Assembly (NCBI RefSeq): GCF_015291705.1
Contig: NZ_CP030050.1
Coordinates: 6,820,001 to 6,884,000 of the forward strand
Direction of reading: 5' to 3'
DNA: 64,000 nucleotides
From: Bradyrhizobium arachidis
GTDB taxonomy: Bacteria > Pseudomonadota > Alphaproteobacteria > Rhizobiales > Xanthobacteraceae
The notes beneath the pieces were generated by a model. It had not been told where the DNA came from and ran no database searches. It worked only from the letters and a program-made list of their open reading frames with translations. A program made the translations under genes and the position numbers. Every line of letters begins with the position of its first letter. Position 1 is the stretch's first letter. Positions 1-8,905 of the stretch are shown piece by piece.

Positions 1-1
1 A

Positions 2-535
2 CCGGTGTTCAACGTCAATGGCGGCGTGTTCGGCACGACGGCGGGCTACAATTGGCAGCTGATGAGCTGGATCTTCGGCGCCGAGGGCGACTTGTCATGG
101 GCCGGTCAAAAAGGCAGCTCGCTGGACAGCGGTCCTGCCGGCAACGTGGATTTCTCGAGCTTCACAAAACTGCAATGGCTGGGCACGCTTCGCGGGCGCA
201 TCGGATACACGCCCGGCAATGTGCTGCTCTATGCGACGGCGGGTTATGCAGCCGCAGGCGTCGAAGCCGGCGTGAAATCGTCCGCAACCGGCGCGGTCTT
301 CGACAGCGCATCGTCGTGGCGATCCGGATGGACCGCGGGTGCAGGTGCCGAATGGGCATTCGCGCCTGCTTGGTCGGCAAAAGTCGAATATCTCTATGTG
401 AAACTGGAAGATGGCGGCTTCACCACGCCCAACCTCGGCGCGGCGTTCGATCGCAGTCACGTGTCATTCGACGATCACATTGTTCGGATCGGCGTGAACT
501 ACTATTTCAGCGGCCTTCCGATCCGACACTACTAG
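2..535 (+). CDS. Outer membrane beta-barrel protein, Omp25/31-like, 5' end missing
   Basis: The reading frame is open from the first bases of the window, so the true start and signal peptide lie upstream. The visible 177 residues show alternating aromatic/small-residue beta strands typical of the OmpA-like/Omp25-31 barrel family of Rhizobiales (for example LRGRIGYTPGNVLLYATAG, VEYLYVKLEDG and a final strand VRIGVNYYF). The last strand is normally the C-terminus; here eight more residues follow. Role inferred from the family: a small outer membrane porin-like or structural protein. Family assignment is good; the exact function is unknown. Confidence 0.8.
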   Translation, partial: PVFNVNGGVFGTTAGYNWQLMSWIFGAEGDLSWAGQKGSSLDSGPAGNVDFSSFTKLQWLGTLRGRIGYTPGNVLLYATAGYAAAGVEAGVKSSATGAVFDSASSWRSGWTAGAGAEWAFAPAWSAKVEYLYVKLEDGGFTTPNLGAAFDRSHVSFDDHIVRIGVNYYFSGLPIRHY

Positions 536-703
536 TCTGAAATTCTCTCGAGTGACTCTTCGTCACTGCATGAAGTTTTGACTCATCGTCGCGCGAACTT
601 TCTGCTATATGCCGCGACCAACAGGCGAAGCTCGGCTGCAACGATCCTGATCGCGTTGAAGCCGATTGCATATAAGCCGACGGTAGATACAGGGAATTTT
701 GCG

Positions 704-1513
704 ATGTCAGAGATCACGACCCCGTCGTCGGGTGCCGCCACGCGGCGTGCCGTCATATCGAGAGGCCTTGGTGCTGCGGCAGCAGGCGTTGCCGCAAGCG
801 CGATGACCACGCGCTCCGCAATGGCGGACGGCAAGAGCAACGGAGCGGCCAGTTTCGTTGGTGGAGGCGGCGCCGCCAGCGGTGGCAATTGCTTCCTGAA
901 GGGCACCCGGATTTCCACGGCGGCGGGCGAGCGCAGGATCGAGGATCTCGTCGTCGGTGATCTGTTGCCGACGGTGTTCGGCGGAATGCGCGCGGTGCAA
1001 TGGATCGGCCGGTTCAACCGCACCAGGAGCGATCCGAACAAGCCGTGGGTGAAGAGCGCACGGCCGGTCCGCATCGCGCGCTCGGCGCTTGCTCCCAACG
1101 TGCCGCATGCCGACCTCTACGTGACCCAGGGTCACGCTGTGCTGCTCGACGGCCTCCTCATCCCCGCCGGCAATCTCGTCAACGGCACGACGATCACGCT
1201 CGACGCCGCGGATGAGCATGACGCGCTCGAATTCTTCCACATCAAGCTCGAATCCCACGACGTGATCTACGCCGAAGGTGCGCCTTGCGAGACGCTGCTG
1301 CGGGTCGACGAGACCATGAGCAATTTTGCGGATTATCTGCGCAAGCACGGTGAGCAGGACGCGCGGGACGTCCATTGCGCGCCGATCACCGGCCATGGCC
1401 GCCGCAGCGCGATGATGACGAGAGCGCGGCGCCTGGTCTCGCCCTTCCTCGGCCCGCAAAAGGTCGACATCATCAGCGCTCGCCTCGGCTCGCGGGCGGC
1501 TGGCATCATCTGA
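704..1513 (+). CDS. Tat-exported Hint (hedgehog/intein-like) domain protein
   Basis: 269 aa from the ATG at 704; an upstream in-frame extension to 578 looks non-coding. The N-terminus has a twin-arginine-like segment (TRRAVISRG followed by an Ala-rich hydrophobic stretch ending SAMA), suggesting Tat export. From about residue 65 the sequence CFLKGTRISTAAGERRIEDL is the start of a Hint_2 domain, with the expected Cys and a later TQGHAVLLDG segment. Such proteins in Bradyrhizobium are usually secreted proteins of unknown substrate; self-cleavage is possible but unproven. It follows the outer membrane gene after a 168-bp gap in which nothing else was seen. Confidence 0.75.
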   Translation: MSEITTPSSGAATRRAVISRGLGAAAAGVAASAMTTRSAMADGKSNGAASFVGGGGAASGGNCFLKGTRISTAAGERRIEDLVVGDLLPTVFGGMRAVQWIGRFNRTRSDPNKPWVKSARPVRIARSALAPNVPHADLYVTQGHAVLLDGLLIPAGNLVNGTTITLDAADEHDALEFFHIKLESHDVIYAEGAPCETLLRVDETMSNFADYLRKHGEQDARDVHCAPITGHGRRSAMMTRARRLVSPFLGPQKVDIISARLGSRAAGII

Positions 1514-1615
1514 GCCCGCGCACAGAGATCGACGACATCGAGGACGATCAGGCAGCCGGCGCACCGGCTGCCGCGACATGAGCGCTCGCGACCGGCGAAA
1601 ATCCTGCCCCGTCGA

Positions 1616-1975
1616 CTAGCCGCAATTCCAGACCGCGCCGATCGGCGTCCGCGTCCAGCACGGGCCGAAACTGCCGCCATTGTAGCGGCCGCCGCCAAAG
1701 CCGGGCCGGCCGAAATAGTGCCACTCGCCGTCCCAGCGGTAATACTGCGGCACCGGGTCGATGTACCAGTGACGCCGCTCGCTGCGCGCAAGGCGCCGCA
1801 TCGCGTCCTTCTGCTTGTAGAGCGGAATGCTGTTGCTCAGCGGCTGACGATAGCCCGGCAGGAAGCCGTAGCCATGCCAGACCGGCTTGGGGCGCTTTTG
1901 CGTCGACGCAGCGGACGCGATGGCGGGCAGCAGCGACAGGACGATAGCAACAGACAGACACATGAGGCGCGACAT
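1616..1975 (-). CDS. Small secreted hypothetical protein
   Basis: 119 aa from the ATG at 1975; a longer start at 2011 is possible. A clear signal peptide (MSRLMCLSVAIVLSLLPAIA, then SAAS) precedes a mature part rich in Tyr, Trp and Gly, with a WYIDPVPQYYRWDGEWHYFG segment and a C-terminal pair of Cys residues (PCW, WNCG) that could form a disulfide. I do not recognise a named domain. It is convergent with the Hint gene. Confidence 0.6.
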   Translation of the reverse strand: MSRLMCLSVAIVLSLLPAIASAASTQKRPKPVWHGYGFLPGYRQPLSNSIPLYKQKDAMRRLARSERRHWYIDPVPQYYRWDGEWHYFGRPGFGGGRYNGGSFGPCWTRTPIGAVWNCG

Positions 1976-2246
1976 GGATCGACCATAGAGAGTCGCTTGC
2001 GGGAAGGCCATTCAAATCAGGGTGCGGAGTTGCAACAAAATGGTCGATGCCGAAGCGACTTCGCAAAGCCGACCGAGCCCGATGCATCGCGTGTCGATCT
2101 CCGGGGTACACCGTTTACGACAAGAGCGCCGATCCGGCTGAACGGAGCGAGGGCGGCTATCGTGCCATAATTGATCCCACTCATCGGGGCTTTGTTGCTG
2201 TACTGTCGACCTCGCTAGTCATGGTGCCCTGACAGAAGGCGCGCGC

Positions 2247-3935
2247 ATGTCCACGGCGATCTCGACGCTCGGCGGGATAGGTCTCTTCCTGCTCGGCATG
2301 ACCGTGATGACGGAGGGCCTGAAGACGCTGGCCGGTACTGCGTTGCGCGTGGTGCTCGGCAAGGCGGCTTCGACGCCCCTGCTCGGCTCGTTCTGGGGGG
2401 CGATTGTCACGCTGCTGGTGCAGTCCTCCAGCGCAACGACCATGACGACGATCGGCCTCGTCAGCGCCGGCCTGCTGACGTTCCAGCAAGGCTTGAGCCT
2501 CGTCTTCGGCGCCAATATCGGCACCACGGGAACCGGCTGGCTGGTCGCACTGATCGGCGTCCGCGTCTCGCTCACGGCCGCCGCGCTGCCAATGATCTTC
2601 GTCGGCGCTCTGACCAAGCTTCTCGCCAAGGGGCGGATCTCCGGCGTCGGCGCCGCGCTCGCAGGCTTTGGACTCGTGCTGTTCGGTTTGACGACCCTGC
2701 AACAGGGCATGGGCGGGCTAGCGGAACGATTGCACCCGGCAGACCTGCCCGCGGTCCTCGGCAGTCCAGGGGTGCCATGGTGGTCGGGGCTGTTCGGCGT
2801 ACTGGCGCTGGTGGTGATCGGATTGGTCATGACCGCGCTGATGCAATCGTCGACGGCCGCCATCGCGGTGACCTTGTCCGGCTATTTCGCGGGCGCGATC
2901 GGGTTGGACCAGGCCTGCGCGCTGATCATCGGCCAGAACATCGGAACGGCGACGAGCTCCGCGCTCGCCGCGATCGGCGCCAGCGCCACCGCAAAACGCC
3001 TGGCCATCGCCTACGTCCTGTTCAAGCTGATCGCTGCGCTCATCGCGATCGTGGTGTTCCCCGTCGTGACGCCCTTGCTGCTGCGCGCCTTGGACACGAT
3101 CGACGGCGTCACGCTGCTGGCGGGATATCACACGGCGTTCAACGTCGTCGGCGTCGCGGTCCTGCTGCCGTTGATCACCCCGTTCACACGATTGGTCGAA
3201 CGGATTCTGCCCGACCGTGGCTCGCCGCTGACGCGCTGCCTCGATCCCTCGGCGCTTCAGACCCCGATCGTGGCGGTGGAGGCGGTAAGGCGCACGATCG
3301 CGCGTGTGCTCCTGACGGTGTGCGGTTCGGTCGAGGCGCAACTGGTTGGCCGCGCTGGACCGATACGCCTGGGCAAGGACGTCGTCTCCACGCAGGAAGC
3401 GGCCGATGCCGTGAGCCGGGCGCAAATATTCCTGTCGGATGTCGCCGGACCTCCTGATACCGACGATGAGCAACGTCGTCTCACGAGCACGCTGCACGCA
3501 CTCGACCACGCATCTCGACTGACCGACCTCGCCAACGGACGAGACAATCCTGGCGCGGCGGCCGGCGGACCTGAGGACATCCGCGCCCGAGAGCTATGTG
3601 CAGAAGTCATGCGAAGCGCAGCCGCGATTGCGCGCGGTGTGGCGGTGTCGACCGGCATCGATGGAGCGCCGCACCCCGTGGCCGCCGCGCACGCCGGCGA
3701 TGCGATGGCCGGTCCGCGCGCGAATCCGCCCGACGAGGCGATCGCCGAGCTCGAGCGCTGCATGGCACAGCTCGGTGAAATGCTGCGGGTCCACCGAAGT
3801 GGGACGCTCGGCGCTGTCGCCAATGGAAGCCTGACCGCCGACGCTGCCCTGCTGCGTGTCGAGGCGGTTCGCAACCTCCAGGCGCTGTCGCAGCACGCCT
3901 GGCGCTCGGCGGCTCATCTGGTCGGTCGCGGCTAA
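2247..3935 (+). CDS. Na+/phosphate cotransporter family protein (NptA/YjbB type) with PhoU-like tail
   Basis: 562 aa. The membrane part (about residues 1-310) carries two inverted Na_Pi_cotrans repeats, each with the signature QSS motif (VQSSSATTMTT near residue 55 and MQSSTAAIAVT near 200) and GxNIGT loops (GANIGTTGT, GQNIGTATS). The C-terminal 220 residues are mostly helical and resemble a PhoU-like domain. Expected role: sodium-coupled phosphate import or efflux at the inner membrane. The ATG at 2247 is preceded by a purine-rich AGAAGG. The stop codon lies inside a perfect inverted repeat that may act as the transcript end. Confidence 0.88.
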   Translation: MSTAISTLGGIGLFLLGMTVMTEGLKTLAGTALRVVLGKAASTPLLGSFWGAIVTLLVQSSSATTMTTIGLVSAGLLTFQQGLSLVFGANIGTTGTGWLVALIGVRVSLTAAALPMIFVGALTKLLAKGRISGVGAALAGFGLVLFGLTTLQQGMGGLAERLHPADLPAVLGSPGVPWWSGLFGVLALVVIGLVMTALMQSSTAAIAVTLSGYFAGAIGLDQACALIIGQNIGTATSSALAAIGASATAKRLAIAYVLFKLIAALIAIVVFPVVTPLLLRALDTIDGVTLLAGYHTAFNVVGVAVLLPLITPFTRLVERILPDRGSPLTRCLDPSALQTPIVAVEAVRRTIARVLLTVCGSVEAQLVGRAGPIRLGKDVVSTQEAADAVSRAQIFLSDVAGPPDTDDEQRRLTSTLHALDHASRLTDLANGRDNPGAAAGGPEDIRARELCAEVMRSAAAIARGVAVSTGIDGAPHPVAAAHAGDAMAGPRANPPDEAIAELERCMAQLGEMLRVHRSGTLGAVANGSLTADAALLRVEAVRNLQALSQHAWRSAAHLVGRG

Positions 3936-3973
3936 AGCGCGATGAGATTGGGATGAATCGCCATCGCGCTTTA
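3933..3973. repeat. Perfect inverted repeat at the Na/Pi stop codon
   Basis: Twelve-base arms TAAAGCGCGATG and CATCGCGCTTTA enclose a 17-base loop. The first three bases of the left arm are the stop codon of the cotransporter. A related hairpin sits on the stop codon of waaF (52171-52207). There is no T-run, so a terminator role is possible but not typical. Confidence 0.75.
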
Positions 3974-3978
3974 GGTTG

Positions 3979-4076
3979 TTGTTTGAGCATGATCTCCGCG
4001 CAAACGCGTTCCGCGTTTGTCGCGAGGGAAAACCGCTTCGCACTTTGCGCTAACGCGGCCCTGCGGGTCCGGATCA
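3979..4076 (+). repeat. 98-bp dispersed repeat, copy 1
   Basis: This block recurs in inverted orientation at 13537-13634 with essentially one base change. Internally it has GATCATG-like ends and a palindromic AACGCGTTCCGCGTT segment. It has no coding potential and looks like a small mobile or REP-like palindromic unit. Confidence 0.85.
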
Positions 4077-4080
4077 TGCT

Positions 4081-4521
4081 TTAGATCACGCCCTTGCGGA
4101 TCAGAAAGCAGCCATAGCCCCTGCTGTCGCCGACCTGCACCACGCCGAAGCCGGCAGCCGCCGCGCGATAGAAATCCGGACGCGAGAGCTTGCCCGGCGC
4201 AACAGCGCGGCCGGCAGCGCGCTCGATCTCGGCCAGCACCGCGCGCTGCACATCGGGGACGCGATCGGGATCGTCGACGGGCGCCATCACGCGCACCGGG
4301 TCTGGATCGAAATCGTCGAGCGGATAGACCGACATGATCGCGCGGATGGCGGTCTCCATGCTCATGCCCGGCAGCTGGATCAGGCGCTGCGACGTGGTGC
4401 TCTGCGCGATGCGGGTGGCCGGATGGTTGGCATCGACGAAGACGAGGTCGTCGCCATGGCCCATCGAAGCCAGCAGCCAGAGCAGGTCAGGCGTCAGGAT
4501 TGGATCGATCGATTTCAGCAT
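4081..4521 (-). CDS. RbsD/FucU family sugar mutarotase-like protein
   Basis: 146 aa from the ATG at 4521 (MLKSIDPILTPDLLWLLASM). The start LTPDLLWLLASMGHGDDLVF with GHGD and DANHP matches the RbsD/FucU family, which interconverts ring forms of ribose or fucose; the length is normal for the FucU branch. No sugar transporter or fucose catabolic gene is adjacent, so the substrate cannot be assigned. Its stop abuts the 98-bp repeat, and its promoter region is shared with the divergent caspase gene and contains two palindromes. Confidence 0.85.
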   Translation of the reverse strand: MLKSIDPILTPDLLWLLASMGHGDDLVFVDANHPATRIAQSTTSQRLIQLPGMSMETAIRAIMSVYPLDDFDPDPVRVMAPVDDPDRVPDVQRAVLAEIERAAGRAVAPGKLSRPDFYRAAAAGFGVVQVGDSRGYGCFLIRKGVI

Positions 4522-4568
4522 GGGGCGGACTGTCCTCTCAAGCGATTTTTCACCATAGCAGATTCCAG

Positions 4569-4584
4569 CGTGATTCAGATCACG
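4569..4584. promoter_or_regulatory. CRP-like palindrome
   Basis: CGTGATTCAGATCACG is a perfect 6+4+6 dyad with the CRP/FNR-family core GTGA-N6-TCAC. It lies between two divergent starts (4521 minus, 4686 plus). A binding role is inferred only from sequence. Confidence 0.45.
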
Positions 4585-4596
4585 CAGCCTATCATG

Positions 4597-4610
4597 GTGA
4601 CCGCGGTCAC
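4597..4610. promoter_or_regulatory. Second palindrome GTGACCGCGGTCAC
   Basis: A perfect 14-bp palindrome centred 27 bp from the CRP-like site, in the same divergent intergenic region. It may be an operator of an unknown regulator; nothing else is known about it. Confidence 0.35.
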
Positions 4611-4685
4611 GGACCCCGAACTCGAACGCGGCCAGTCTGCCTCGCAACCAATCTCGCATCGAGATCAGTGCCAGAGGAGCACGCC

Positions 4686-6527
4686 ATGTTCCGCCTAAAG
4701 CCTTTCCTGATGACGGCTAGCCTCGTGGGAAGCCTGTTCGGCTTTCTCGGCGGCCCTGTTTCCGCGCAAGTCGCTCCCGTGGAGCCCGCCCCCACCGCGC
4801 TGCAAGGCCCGGAGCAGCGGGTCGCGCTGGTGATCGGCAATTCGAACTACCAGAACGCGCCGCAGCTGCAAAATCCCGACAATGACGCGCAGTCGATGGC
4901 GCAGTTCCTGAACTCGGCCGGTTTCGAGGTGGTTGCCGCGACCGACCTGACCCAGAACGACATGCTTCGCGTGGTCCAGGACTTTTCCGCCAAAGTGTCC
5001 GCGCGCGGTCCGAACACCGTGGCGATGGTCTATTACGCTGGCCACGGCGTGCAGCTCGCCGGCGAGAACTACCTCGTGCCGGTCGATGCCAAGGTCTCCA
5101 GCCCCAACGAGCTCGTCAACAATTCGGTGCGCCTGGTCGACGTGATGTCGACGCTGGAGTCGATCCCGAGCCGCATGCGCATCGTCATCCTCGATGCCTG
5201 CCGCAACAATCCGTTCCCGAGCGTCAACGACGCCGGCCGCGGCCTTGCCATCGTCGACGCGCCGAACGGCTCGATCGTCGGCTATTCCACCGCGCCGGGC
5301 GCCGAAGCGCTCGACGGCACCAATGGCCACAGCCCCTATACGCAGGCCTTCCTCAACATCGCGCATGAGCCGAACGTGCCGATCGAGCAGCTGTTCAAGC
5401 GCGTGCGTCTTCAGGTGAACCAGACCACCAGCGGCGCGCAGATCCCCTGGGAGAGCTCGTCGCTGACGAGCGACTTCACCTTCTTCGGCGACACCGCCGT
5501 TGCCGCCAACCGCGCGCCGCTGAATGCGCCTGTGGTGCAGATGGCCTCCAACCTGCCCAGCCGCTCGACGCGCCAGGCCTATGACTACGTCCTGTCCGAG
5601 GGCCGGCCGGAGTACTATCAGGAGTTCATCCAGATGTACCCGCACGACCCGCTGTGCGACCACATCCGCTGGCTGCTCAACAACCTGCTGCTCACGCAGG
5701 CCTGGCACAAGGCGGTGCTGGCGAACTCGCCGATCGGCTACCAGAGCTTCTACGACAGCTACGGCAACAGCCCCTATGGCTCGTCCGCACTGAAGCTTGC
5801 AGCGCAGCCGAAGCTGATCCCCCTGATGCAAGCGACCAAGTTCCTGGCGCCGCAGAACATTGCCCCGACGTTCAAGGTCGGCAATCTCGGCCAGCCCAAA
5901 TACATGCCGCTGATGCAGCAGGGTAATGGTGGTGGCCAGATCAACGCCAACCTGCCGGTCGTGCAGAAGCCGATCGACGGCAACGTGATCGGCAAGCTCG
6001 GCAATGGCGGCCAGGTCGTCAACCTGCCGGCGGGTAACAACCAGCCGAACGGCACGCCCTCGCAGAACCCGGGCAAGATCGTCACCCTGCCTGCGCCGAC
6101 CAACACGACCAACAATAGTGGCGGCACCGGCAAGATTATCACCCTGCCCGCGACCAACAACGCGCCGAACGCCGGCAATGGCACCGGTACTGGCAAAGGC
6201 ACTGGCAACGGCAACCCGGGCAAGATCGTCAGCATGCCGGTGAACGTCGGCAAGGGCGGCACGACTGTCGACACCAAGCCGGTCGTTCAGACGCAGACCA
6301 ATCCGATCCGCGTCAACAACGGCAACACCGGCATCGTCAAGCTCAACAACAATCCGGTGAACAAGGTGCAGGTGCAGAACAACCAGCAGAACAACAACAA
6401 TCGCCCGCAGCTCAATACGACCAACCGCATGGTCAACAACGGCGGCAACAACTTCCGCCAGTCGATGAACCAGGCGCCGAGCATGAACAATGGCGGCAAC
6501 AATCGCCGCGGCGGCTTCATGCACTGA
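4686..6527 (+). CDS. Secreted caspase-like (peptidase C14) protein with Asn/Gly-rich tail
   Basis: 613 aa from the ATG at 4686, preceded by GAGGAG. A signal peptide (to about residue 29) leads into a caspase p20-like domain: RVALVIGNSNY, catalytic His120 in YYAGHG and Cys172 in DACRNNPF are all present, so the peptidase site looks intact. Residues about 290-400 form a second region containing a YDYVLSEGRPEYYQEFIQMY segment. The last 200 residues are low complexity, rich in Asn, Gly and Gln, with three spaced repeats of a GKIVTLPA-like motif (GKIVTLPA, GKIITLPA, GKIVSMPV). Bacterial metacaspase-like proteins cleave after Arg/Lys or are untested; the substrate is unknown. Confidence 0.88.
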   Translation: MFRLKPFLMTASLVGSLFGFLGGPVSAQVAPVEPAPTALQGPEQRVALVIGNSNYQNAPQLQNPDNDAQSMAQFLNSAGFEVVAATDLTQNDMLRVVQDFSAKVSARGPNTVAMVYYAGHGVQLAGENYLVPVDAKVSSPNELVNNSVRLVDVMSTLESIPSRMRIVILDACRNNPFPSVNDAGRGLAIVDAPNGSIVGYSTAPGAEALDGTNGHSPYTQAFLNIAHEPNVPIEQLFKRVRLQVNQTTSGAQIPWESSSLTSDFTFFGDTAVAANRAPLNAPVVQMASNLPSRSTRQAYDYVLSEGRPEYYQEFIQMYPHDPLCDHIRWLLNNLLLTQAWHKAVLANSPIGYQSFYDSYGNSPYGSSALKLAAQPKLIPLMQATKFLAPQNIAPTFKVGNLGQPKYMPLMQQGNGGGQINANLPVVQKPIDGNVIGKLGNGGQVVNLPAGNNQPNGTPSQNPGKIVTLPAPTNTTNNSGGTGKIITLPATNNAPNAGNGTGTGKGTGNGNPGKIVSMPVNVGKGGTTVDTKPVVQTQTNPIRVNNGNTGIVKLNNNPVNKVQVQNNQQNNNNRPQLNTTNRMVNNGGNNFRQSMNQAPSMNNGGNNRRGGFMH

Positions 6528-6548
6528 TCGCGATCAGCGCAACAGCAG

Positions 6549-6578
6549 AAGGGGCAGAGCGGCGACGCTCTGCCCCTT
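6549..6578 (+). terminator. Rho-independent terminator after the caspase gene
   Basis: GGGGCAGAGCG and CGCTCTGCCCC pair around a GCGA loop, followed by TTTG. It begins 22 bases after the caspase stop codon. Confidence 0.75.
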
Positions 6579-6630
6579 TGTCGTGTCGGGGAACACGGGT
6601 TCTCGCAGCCCTTGCAGGCTTGGAAGAGGT

Positions 6631-6716
6631 CGTCATGCCCGGGCTTGTCCCGGGCATCCACGTTCTTCGTGCCGTCAGAAAAGGCGTGGATGGCCGGGTC
6701 AAGCCCGGCCATGACG
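6631..6716. repeat. BIME-like palindromic repeat
   Basis: Two REP-like hairpins face each other: CGTCATGCCCGGGCTTGTCC and its mirror ending GGCCGGGTCAAGCCCGGCCATGACG-type sequence, joined by a short spacer. The outer ends CGTCATG and CATGACG are inverted. This pattern is common between genes in Bradyrhizobium and relatives. Confidence 0.75.
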
Positions 6717-6800
6717 CCGTGGACGCATCAGCGCGCCCAACACTCATCTCACATGCGATTGCTTCCCGACGGGAAGAGGCGGATCATGTCGATTAGAGGA

Positions 6801-7784
6801 TCAAGCCACCAGCTCGGCAAACAGATCCGCATCGACATTGCCGCCGGAGAGCACGATCACGACGTTCTTCCCGGCAACATCAAGGCGTCCCGCCAGCAGC
6901 GCGGCAAGACCCACCGCGCCGCCCGGCTCGACCACGAGCTTCAGCTCACGATAGGCAAAGCCGACGGCCGCGCCGACTTCCTTGTCCGATGCTGTGACGC
7001 CACGCGCCAGCAGCTTGCTGTTGATGGCGAACGTCATCTCGCCAGGCATCAGCGCCATCAGCGCATCGCAAATGGTGCGGCCCGCAGGCGGATGCGGCTC
7101 GCGATGGCCGGCGGTGAGCGAAATGCCGTGATCGTCGAACGACTCGGGCTCGGCCACGACGATCTCGGCCTGCGGATAACGCGCCTTCACGGCGGTCGCA
7201 ACGCCCGCGATCAGACCGCCGCCGGAGGCCGGCGCGACCACGATATCGGGAGCAAGGCCGAGTGCCGCCATGTCCTCTGCGATCTCGCGGCCGGCGGTGC
7301 CCTGCCCTGCGATCACGAACGGATCGTCATAGGGTTTGACCAGCGTCGCGCCGCGCTTCTCGGCGATGCCGCGCGAGATCGCCTCGCGGTCGTCCTTGTC
7401 GCGATCATACAGCACGACCTCGGCGCCGTAGGACTTGGTGCGCTCGCGCTTCGACAGCGGCGCGTCCGCCGGCATCACGATGGTTGCCTGCATGTCGAGG
7501 ATTTTGGCTGCCGCCGCCACGCCCTGGGCGTGGTTGCCGGAGGAGAACGCGACGACGCCGCCGGCGCGCTTGTCCTGCGGGATCGAGAACACCTTGTTGA
7601 AGGCGCCGCGGAACTTGAAGGAGCCGGTGCGCTGGAGCATCTCCGGCTTCAGGAACACTTTGGCACCGACACGCTCGTTGAGCACGGGAAAGGACAACAG
7701 CGGGGTGCGGATGGCGTAGGGCGCGATCACGCGCGCTGCGGCATCTATATCGGCAGGGCCGATCGGAAGGAGCTGTTCGGTCAT
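6801..7784 (-). CDS. Threonine/serine dehydratase, PLP-dependent (fold type II)
   Basis: 327 aa. The PLP lysine is K57 in GSFKFRGAFNKV; SSGNHAQGVA binds the cofactor phosphate region and ASGGGLIAG is the glycine loop. No C-terminal ACT regulatory domain is present, so it is the short form seen in catabolic threonine ammonia-lyases and serine/threonine racemase-like enzymes. It converts L-threonine to 2-oxobutanoate (or serine to pyruvate). It stands alone between the caspase gene and the glycosyltransferase operon; isoleucine pathway genes are not nearby. Confidence 0.87.
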   Translation of the reverse strand: MTEQLLPIGPADIDAAARVIAPYAIRTPLLSFPVLNERVGAKVFLKPEMLQRTGSFKFRGAFNKVFSIPQDKRAGGVVAFSSGNHAQGVAAAAKILDMQATIVMPADAPLSKRERTKSYGAEVVLYDRDKDDREAISRGIAEKRGATLVKPYDDPFVIAGQGTAGREIAEDMAALGLAPDIVVAPASGGGLIAGVATAVKARYPQAEIVVAEPESFDDHGISLTAGHREPHPPAGRTICDALMALMPGEMTFAINSKLLARGVTASDKEVGAAVGFAYRELKLVVEPGGAVGLAALLAGRLDVAGKNVVIVLSGGNVDADLFAELVA

Positions 7785-7848
7785 GGCCCGAACTTATCGC
7801 GGCAGCCTGAGCGCGGGCAAGACACCTCCGCGCGATGAATCCCGGTTT

Positions 7849-8892
7849 TCAGGCTACGAAACTAACCGGATCTGCCCCATTCCTGCCTGATAGCACAGCG
7901 CCGACCGCCTGGATGCTGTCGATGAAGACCCGGGCCGAGGCCTCCCAGGTGTAGTTGGCGGCGAACTCGACGCAGTCCTGCCGGGAGATCCCGAGCGCCG
8001 CGAAACACGCGCTGCGTAGGTCGTGATCGAGCGCGCCGACCGGCGCATCACCGATCACGTCGCGCGGGCCCTTCACCGGAAAGGCCGCAACCGGCAGGCC
8101 GCTTGCGAGCGCCTCCAGCAGCACCAGGCCGAACGTGTCGGTCTTGCTGGGAAAGACGAAAACATCGGCGGCGGCATAGATCTCCGCCAGTGCCTCGCCG
8201 TGCTTCTCTCCTAGGAAGATCGCATCGGGATAGGCGTCTTCCAGCGAGGCGCGCGCCGGGCCGTCGCCGACGACCACCTTGGTGCCAGGCAGGTCGAGCT
8301 CAAGGAAGGCTTCGAGGTTCTTCTCCACCGCGACGCGGCCGACCGAGAGGAACACCGGCGCCGGCAGGCACAGGTCGATGGCGCGGGGATGGAACAAGTG
8401 AGTGTCGACGCCGCGCGGCCACAACACGACATTGTCGAAACCGCGCTCGGTCAATTCGCAGGCGAGTGCCGGCGTCGCCGCCATCACGGCGCGGCTCGGC
8501 GCGTGAAAGCGGCGCAGCGCCCGCCAGATCAGTGAGCCCGGCACCGGCACGCGGGCGCGGACATATTCGGGGAAACGGGTGTGGAAGCTGGTCGTGAACG
8601 GCAGCTTGCGCTGGCGGCAATAGCGGCGGACCATCAGGCCGATCGGCCCTTCGGTCGCGATATGGATGCTGTCGGGGCGCGCTTCCTCGATCAGCTTCGC
8701 GATCCGCGCCGGACGCGGCATCGCCAGCCGCACGTCGCGATAGCTCGGCATCGCGAAGGTGCGGAACGATTGCGGCGTCAGGAACGTGAACTCGACACCG
8801 AGCCCCTTGGCGGCCTCAGCGAGCTTGGTCAGCGTCCGAACCACACCGTTGACTTGCGGGTGCCAGGCGTCGGTCGCGACCAGGATGCGCAT
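7849..8892 (-). CDS. GT4 glycosyltransferase, Agt-like (diacylglycerol glycosyltransferase candidate)
   Basis: 347 aa from the ATG at 8892. The N-terminus MRILVATDAWHPQVNGVVRT is typical of the GT4 branch that includes MgtA-like mannosyltransferases and the rhizobial/Agrobacterium Agt enzyme, which glycosylates diacylglycerol during phosphate starvation. A GT-B C-terminal half shows SVGRVAVEKNLEAFL and the EX7E-type region FPSKTDTFGLVLLEALASG. It lies 13 bp downstream of the PlcP-like phosphoesterase, the arrangement known for plcP-agt. The lipid acceptor is an inference from that context; the sugar donor cannot be told. Confidence 0.8.
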   Translation of the reverse strand: MRILVATDAWHPQVNGVVRTLTKLAEAAKGLGVEFTFLTPQSFRTFAMPSYRDVRLAMPRPARIAKLIEEARPDSIHIATEGPIGLMVRRYCRQRKLPFTTSFHTRFPEYVRARVPVPGSLIWRALRRFHAPSRAVMAATPALACELTERGFDNVVLWPRGVDTHLFHPRAIDLCLPAPVFLSVGRVAVEKNLEAFLELDLPGTKVVVGDGPARASLEDAYPDAIFLGEKHGEALAEIYAAADVFVFPSKTDTFGLVLLEALASGLPVAAFPVKGPRDVIGDAPVGALDHDLRSACFAALGISRQDCVEFAANYTWEASARVFIDSIQAVGAVLSGRNGADPVSFVA

Positions 8893-8905
8893 CAAGCCGC
8901 CTCTG

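Noticed and set aside
4695..6524. Minus-strand open frame of 609 codons opposite the caspase gene
   Set aside because: Repetitive Val/Arg/His composition mirrors the Asn/Gly codons of the sense gene; no start context.
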